From positions 1 through 27,367 of the forward strand of contig JACVCQ010000002.1 in the NCBI GenBank assembly GCA_016741945.1: 27,367 bases of DNA. Reading direction: 5' to 3'. Under the pieces are notes generated by a model. The model had not been told where the DNA came from. It was given only the letters and a program-made list of their open reading frames with translations, and did no database searches. Numbering within the stretch: position 1 is the first letter of the stretch; each line of letters starts with the position of its first letter. Position numbers and translations under genes: made by a program. This document shows, piece by piece, positions 22,718 to 27,367 of this stretch. Source of the DNA: Chitinophagaceae bacterium (GTDB lineage: Bacteria; Bacteroidota; Bacteroidia; Chitinophagales; Chitinophagaceae).

Positions 22718-24424
22718 ATGGCCAAAGAGGCAAATAGCTCACCAGCGGGTGCAGCACGGAAATTTTTTGCATTATTGAATCTGGACAGAAAGGACGTTTC
22801 TGCCATATACGCATTCGCCATCCTTGCGGGATTGGTACAGTTATCATTACCCTTAGGAATACAAACCATTATTAGTTTTGTAATGGCCGGATCGATTTCT
22901 ACATCTATTGTAGTATTAATTATTTTAGTAGTAACAGGGGTTTTTCTTTATGGCTTGCTGCAGGTTAGACAAATGCAGATTATCGAAAAGATCAAACAAA
23001 AGATATTTACACGCTATTCCTTTGAATTTGCAGACCGTATTCCCAAACTCGATATCGAAAAACTCGATAACTATTATCTACCAGAACTGGTAAACCGTTT
23101 TTTTGATACCGTATCCCTACAAAAAGGTATTGAAAAAATCCTGTTAGACATACCTACCGCACTTATACAGATCGTATTTGGTATTATGCTGCTTTCATTT
23201 TATCACCCGGTATTCATTGCCTTTGGTTCTGTTCTGTTGCTGCTGCTGTATATTATTTTACGTAACACCCTCCCTAATGGTTTCTCGGCCAGTATGCAAG
23301 CCAGTGATTATAAATACAAGACTGCTTCCTGGCTGGAAGAAATTTCCAGATCAATCAAATCATTTAAATATTCCCGAGGTACATCGCTTAATGTTGAAAA
23401 AACGGATATACTGGTTACCAATTATTTAAATTCAAGAACAACTTACTTCAATATTCTACTAGCACAATTCTGGAGTCTGATAGGATTCAAAGTTGTGATT
23501 ATAGCAGCCATGCTTATTGTAGGGGTAGTATTATTAGTGGATCAACAAATTAATATTGGCCAATTCATTGCCGCAGATATTGTGATCATAACAGTCATGA
23601 ACTCGATCGAAAAACTGATCATTAACCTAGATAATGTATATGATGCTTTTACATCTATTGAAAAGATGGATAAAGTAACAGGTGCTGAAACCGAAAAATC
23701 AGGTACAGAACTTATTAGTAAAACCGGAGATGCCATTCGTGTGCGCTTTTCAAATGTAAGTTTTCATTATCCTGAAGGTGGGAACGTTTTACAAAACGTA
23801 AGTTTTTTATTGAATCCAGGAGAAAAATTATGCATCATGGGTAATTCGGGATCAGGAAAATCTACTGCCCTTCGATTATTGACCGGTGCTTTCAGAAATT
23901 TTGAAGGAAGTGTACTTATTAATGATATTCCAATTGGCAACTACAACGTTGGATCATTGAGAGCATCTACCGGTATTTTATTGAGTCAACAAGATATCTT
24001 CTTGGGTACTTTATGGGAAAATATCACCATGGGTAATAAGGATATTTCTGTTGCTGAAATCACAGACACTTTAAAGTTATGCGGTCTTACTGATTTTCTG
24101 GAATCATTACCCGATGGACTTGATACACCATTGGATCCAACCGGAAAAAGATTACCCATGAAAATCAGGCAAGGTATTTTATTAGCCCGTGCGTTGGTTG
24201 GGCACAGAAAATTGGTGTTGCTGGAAGATCCTTTTCATGGTTTGGAAGAGAAGAATAAACAAGAAGTATTGTCATTCTTAAAAAATGACAGAGAATCAAC
24301 AATAATCATCACTTCTACAGATATTGAAGTAGCCAAGAATTGTGATAAAGTACTTTATCTGAATCGTGGAATAGCTGAATCCTTTGGTAGTTGGGATGCA
24401 GTATCTAAACAACTTAATGCATAA
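22718..24424 (+). CDS. Type I secretion-like ABC transporter with altered ATPase motifs
   Basis: A 568-residue half-transporter: transmembrane domain (about residues 25-310, roughly six segments) and nucleotide-binding domain (about 340-565). Walker A is intact (GNSGSGKST, 375-383) and a Q-loop (LSQQDIF) is present. The signature LSGGQ is replaced by LPMKI (479-483), the Walker B DE pair reads ED (503-504, LVLLEDPF), the D-loop is HGLE, and the H-loop His is S533. ATP hydrolysis by the canonical mechanism is therefore doubtful, although Glu at 503 may partly compensate. I have the impression that similar changes occur in other Bacteroidota proteins of this type. There is no N-terminal C39 peptidase domain. 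HlyD- and TolC-like genes follow with 4 and 3 nt gaps. Confidence 0.85.
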   Translation: MAKEANSSPAGAARKFFALLNLDRKDVSAIYAFAILAGLVQLSLPLGIQTIISFVMAGSISTSIVVLIILVVTGVFLYGLLQVRQMQIIEKIKQKIFTRYSFEFADRIPKLDIEKLDNYYLPELVNRFFDTVSLQKGIEKILLDIPTALIQIVFGIMLLSFYHPVFIAFGSVLLLLLYIILRNTLPNGFSASMQASDYKYKTASWLEEISRSIKSFKYSRGTSLNVEKTDILVTNYLNSRTTYFNILLAQFWSLIGFKVVIIAAMLIVGVVLLVDQQINIGQFIAADIVIITVMNSIEKLIINLDNVYDAFTSIEKMDKVTGAETEKSGTELISKTGDAIRVRFSNVSFHYPEGGNVLQNVSFLLNPGEKLCIMGNSGSGKSTALRLLTGAFRNFEGSVLINDIPIGNYNVGSLRASTGILLSQQDIFLGTLWENITMGNKDISVAEITDTLKLCGLTDFLESLPDGLDTPLDPTGKRLPMKIRQGILLARALVGHRKLVLLEDPFHGLEEKNKQEVLSFLKNDRESTIIITSTDIEVAKNCDKVLYLNRGIAESFGSWDAVSKQLNA

Positions 24425-24428
24425 TCGT

Positions 24429-25793
24429 ATGAGTAAATACCTGACATGTGAACCTGAAAAAGAACTCGAAAAAAACGAACTCCCTTCATTTCGTAATATT
24501 TATCATATTGACCGTACAAGCAGGGTACGCAAATGGTTATGGGGGTCATTGATAATGGTTGTTTTGGTCATGTTTCTTCCATGGACACAAAATATACGTG
24601 CCCGAGGATTGATTACAACACTCAGACAAGAACAAAGACCGCAACAATTAAATTCTATCATTGGGGGTCGTGTAGAAAACTGGTATGTAAAAGAAGGTGA
24701 CTTTGTAAAAAAAGGCGATACGATTCTTCAATTAGGTGAGATAAAAGTAGAATATTTTGATCCGGCTTTACTAGAAAGAACGGGATTACAAATCAATGCC
24801 AAGCAAAACGCTGCAGAAGGTTATCAAAATAAAGCACTCACGGCATCACAGCAAGTAGTGGCTTTAGAAGAAGGCAGAGATTTGAAGCTTTCACAAATTG
24901 ATATCAAACTCAAACAACAACAACTCAAAGTAGAAAGTGATAGCATGGATTTGAGTGCAGTACAAAATGAATTGGCGGTTGCCAAAAGACAAATTGATGC
25001 TGCCAAAGCCATGTTAGATAGTGGTGTTATTTCATTGGTTGATTTTGAAAGAAGAAAAATCGCTTTTCAGAATGCCACCGCTAAAAGAATCGGTGCAGAA
25101 AATAAATACCTACAATCTAAACAAGAGCTTACAGCCCTCAAAATTGAGAAAAATACAGTCATACAAGATTACACAGATAAAATTGCAAAAGCAAAAGGTG
25201 ATGGCTTCAGTGCTCTTTCCGATAAGGCCTCTAGTGAAGCAGAAGTAGCCAAACTGAAAAATGCTTATTCGAACTATGACATGCGGAACCAACTATATTA
25301 TGTTACTGCACCACAAAGCGGACAAATTACAAAAGCACGAAAAGCAGGTATTGGAGAAATTTTGAAAGAAGGGGATATGATCGTTGAAATTGTGCCTGAT
25401 AATATACAATATGCAGTAGAATTATTTGTAGAACCAATGGATATGCCGCTATTGTCTAAAGGTCAGAAAATACGTTTCGTATTTGATGGCTTTCCAGCTA
25501 TTGTCTTTAGTGGGTGGCCTGCCAGTTCCTATGGAACGTTTGGAGGTTTGGTTACTGCTATTGAAAATTCAGTGAGCAGTAACGGTAAATTCAGGGTATT
25601 AGTAACAGAAGACCCCTCAGACAAAGCATGGCCAAAGCAATTAAGAATAGGTGGAGGAGCCAATGGCATTGCATTACTAAAGGATGTTTCTGTAGGGTAT
25701 GAATTATGGCGAAATATCAATGGATTCCCGCCGGAATACTATCAACCAGCCAGTAGTACCACTACAACAAAGAATAAAGAGTCAGCGAAATAA
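24429..25793 (+). CDS. HlyD family periplasmic adaptor (membrane fusion protein)
   Basis: A 454-residue protein linking the inner-membrane ABC protein to the outer-membrane channel. A cytoplasmic N-terminus of about 35 residues precedes one membrane segment (about 37-55, SLIMVVLVMFLPW). A split biotinyl-lipoyl-like domain follows (LNSIIGGRVENWYVKEGDFVKKG ... VTAPQSGQITKARKAGIGEI), enclosing a long coiled-coil hairpin (about 110-290, rich in Gln, Lys and Ala), then a beta-barrel domain (VELFVEPMDMPLLSKGQKIRF). I chose the ATG at 24429, 4 nt after the ABC stop; the frame is open upstream to 24384 but that overlaps the ABC gene. Confidence 0.9.
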   Translation: MSKYLTCEPEKELEKNELPSFRNIYHIDRTSRVRKWLWGSLIMVVLVMFLPWTQNIRARGLITTLRQEQRPQQLNSIIGGRVENWYVKEGDFVKKGDTILQLGEIKVEYFDPALLERTGLQINAKQNAAEGYQNKALTASQQVVALEEGRDLKLSQIDIKLKQQQLKVESDSMDLSAVQNELAVAKRQIDAAKAMLDSGVISLVDFERRKIAFQNATAKRIGAENKYLQSKQELTALKIEKNTVIQDYTDKIAKAKGDGFSALSDKASSEAEVAKLKNAYSNYDMRNQLYYVTAPQSGQITKARKAGIGEILKEGDMIVEIVPDNIQYAVELFVEPMDMPLLSKGQKIRFVFDGFPAIVFSGWPASSYGTFGGLVTAIENSVSSNGKFRVLVTEDPSDKAWPKQLRIGGGANGIALLKDVSVGYELWRNINGFPPEYYQPASSTTTTKNKESAK

Positions 25794-25796
25794 AGC

Positions 25797-27182
25797 ATGT
25801 TCATGAAAGGAATTGTATTCATTTTAGGATTAATATTCACATTTCAAAGTACCGCACAGGTATTGAATGCAGATGCATTTATCAAATTGGTACGCAGTAA
25901 TCATCCAATCGCTAAACAGGCACTGATTGGTATTCGCAAAGCAGAAGCTGATTTATTAAATGCAAAAGGTGGGTTCGATCCTTTGATCGGTATGGATGCC
26001 AGCAGAAAAACATTTGATGGGAAGAATTACTATTTCTATACAAATCCCGAAGTCAAAATACCTACTTGGATTGGTGCTGATATTAAGGCAGGTCTTGAAA
26101 ACAATGGCGGTGATTTTTTAGCAAGAGAAACCACTGCCGGACAAACCAGTTATCTCGGAATCGAAATGCCGGTTGCAAAAGGTTTATTATTAGACAAAAG
26201 AAGAGCCACGCTTCAACAAGCACGTATTTATCGCGAGTTAAGTGAACAAGAACAATTGAATGCACTCAATAATTTGTTATTCGATGCATATCAAATTTAC
26301 TGGCAATGGGCAGGCTCTTACCAGTTATATAATATCTACTCAAAATTTGTAGGGATTGCTCAAGATCGTTTTCGCTTGGTAAAAATCGCTTTTGAAAATG
26401 GTGATAGAGCTACTATTGACACTATAGAGGCTTTAACACAATTACAGCAATTTCAATTGGTACAAAACGAAGCACTGTTACGCTTAACTAATACCACACT
26501 TGAACTGTCTAACTACTTATGGGCTGAACAAGACCGCGTTTATTTATTACCCTCTAGGGTTACACCGGATACCTTACAATTCATGCAGTATGCACAACTT
26601 CCTGCAGAAAATGAAATTTTACAACAGGCACTTACCATCAACCCTGCTATTAGATCCTATGATTTTAAATTGAATGCACTGGAAGTTGATAGACGACTCA
26701 AACAACAAAGCTTATTACCCACTATAAATTTAAAAGCCAATTTACTCAATAGTGGATACAATGTTTTCAAAGGGTGGAATAGTGCACTGTTTCAAAACAA
26801 CTATCGTTGGGGAATCGATGTTAAATTCCCAATCTTTTTAAGAGAAGGAAGAGGCGACTATAAAAAGTCTGTATTGAAGATCAAAGAAACCAATTACGAA
26901 CTTTCTTTGAAAAGAAGAGAGGTTGAAAATAAAGTAAGAACTTATCTGAATGAAACCATACAGCTAGAACAACAATTACTCATCGCTCAAAATGCTTATA
27001 AGAATTTTCAAAGTTTATTAAATGCAGAATATCTAAGATTTCGTAATGGCGAAAGTTCCTTATTCTTGGTAAATACCCGTGAAAACAAAGTAATAGAAAC
27101 AGCGGAAAAAATGGTTTCTATTCGTATTAAGTATCTGAAATCTCGTTATGCAATTGATTGGGCTTCCGGTTTATTACGTTAA
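25797..27182 (+). CDS. TolC family outer-membrane efflux/secretion channel
   Basis: A 461-residue outer-membrane factor. A signal peptide (about residues 1-21, ending STAQ) is followed by two repeats of the OEP fold, with long amphipathic helices typical of TolC (for example ALNNLLFDAYQIYWQW and the second-half NKVRTYLNETIQLEQQL) and a conserved FRNGESSLFLVNTRE near the end. It lies 3 nt after the HlyD-like gene; an in-frame ATG at 25803 is an alternative start. With the preceding two genes it completes a tripartite exporter through both membranes. No substrate gene is recognisable in the window. Its 3' end overlaps a convergent glycosylase gene by 9 bp. Confidence 0.9.
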   Translation: MFMKGIVFILGLIFTFQSTAQVLNADAFIKLVRSNHPIAKQALIGIRKAEADLLNAKGGFDPLIGMDASRKTFDGKNYYFYTNPEVKIPTWIGADIKAGLENNGGDFLARETTAGQTSYLGIEMPVAKGLLLDKRRATLQQARIYRELSEQEQLNALNNLLFDAYQIYWQWAGSYQLYNIYSKFVGIAQDRFRLVKIAFENGDRATIDTIEALTQLQQFQLVQNEALLRLTNTTLELSNYLWAEQDRVYLLPSRVTPDTLQFMQYAQLPAENEILQQALTINPAIRSYDFKLNALEVDRRLKQQSLLPTINLKANLLNSGYNVFKGWNSALFQNNYRWGIDVKFPIFLREGRGDYKKSVLKIKETNYELSLKRREVENKVRTYLNETIQLEQQLLIAQNAYKNFQSLLNAEYLRFRNGESSLFLVNTRENKVIETAEKMVSIRIKYLKSRYAIDWASGLLR

Positions 27183-27367
27183 ATCAAATACTATATTTTT
27201 ACGACAGATATAGGCATGCCATAACATAAATGAAGCAATGGTTCGGTAAGGCTTCCAAGTTTCAGTTATTTTCAATAAAAAGGTTTTATCCGTATCAGAG
27301 GGTAATTGCTTGATATATTTCAAACTATTGATCAGTGCAATATCACCGGAAGGAAAGATATCAGCAC
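27174..27367 (-). CDS. 3' part of a DNA-3-methyladenine glycosylase (AlkA/HhH-GPD) gene
   Basis: The minus-strand frame entering from the window edge encodes the last 63 residues of a helix-hairpin-helix glycosylase. It shows FPSGDIALINSLK, whose Asp aligns with the catalytic Asp of AlkA, and WKPYRTIASFMLWHAY, the conserved W-x-P-x-R...A...LW stretch of the family. These enzymes remove alkylated purines in base excision repair. The stop (27174-27176) lies inside the end of the convergent TolC-like gene. The start and the HhH motif are outside the window. Confidence 0.82.
   Translation of the reverse strand, partial: ADIFPSGDIALINSLKYIKQLPSDTDKTFLLKITETWKPYRTIASFMLWHAYICRKNIVFDLT

Noticed and set aside
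25797..27182. Drug efflux (RND) system
   Set aside because: The inner-membrane partner is an ABC half-transporter, not an RND pump, so a type I secretion-like exporter fits better.

Overview
The window looks like chromosomal DNA of a Bacteroidota bacterium, most likely a member of the Chitinophagaceae or a close relative. The signs are moderately AT-rich DNA, promoter elements of the Bacteroidota type (TTTG, about 20 nt, TAnnTTTG), little Shine-Dalgarno sequence ahead of genes, and a gene set typical of the phylum: a TonB receptor with an N-terminal carboxypeptidase-regulatory-like domain, a DUF4369/TlpA-type thioredoxin, a bacterial GH3 protein, a DUF3667 protein and a rhomboid with a DUF6576-like tail. 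I see no rRNA, tRNA, CRISPR, phage or insertion sequence, and no gene-free stretch longer than 300 bases.

Layout. 1-646 holds two damaged minus-strand genes: the start of an NAD-dependent epimerase with in-frame stops, and a Fur-family regulator cut by one in-frame TAA. 650-4883 is a metal-handling region: SCO1/SenC copper protein followed by Fur on the minus strand, a divergent MerC-like membrane protein with a perfect 7-1-7 palindrome in its promoter, then a DtxR/MntR-type repressor divergent from a TonB receptor, with a palindrome inside the receptor promoter. 4884-5005 carries a perfect 24-bp inverted repeat between convergent genes.

5006-11086 is a minus-strand run: RlmD-type rRNA methyltransferase, two tandem rhomboids, a membrane-anchored endonuclease/exonuclease/phosphatase protein, and cysS. 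Just ahead of cysS is an unannotated 13-codon reading frame, MKQKYLS followed by six consecutive Cys codons and a stop. It looks like a cysteine-sensing leader peptide and is the most striking signal in the window.

11235-16583 has a TlpA-like thiol-disulfide oxidoreductase, NADP-type isocitrate dehydrogenase followed by a small coiled-coil protein, metF facing them across a shared bidirectional terminator, and lptB. 16650-19793 is a tight GH3 / DUF3667 / fabG operon ending at a strong terminator.

20010-22556 is a small exported protein, a SulP transporter and a beta-carbonic anhydrase, probably a bicarbonate/CO2 module. 22718-27182 is a three-gene type I secretion-like set (ABC, HlyD, TolC) whose ABC protein keeps Walker A but has altered signature, Walker B and H-loop motifs. 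The window ends in the 3' part of a convergent DNA-3-methyladenine glycosylase gene.
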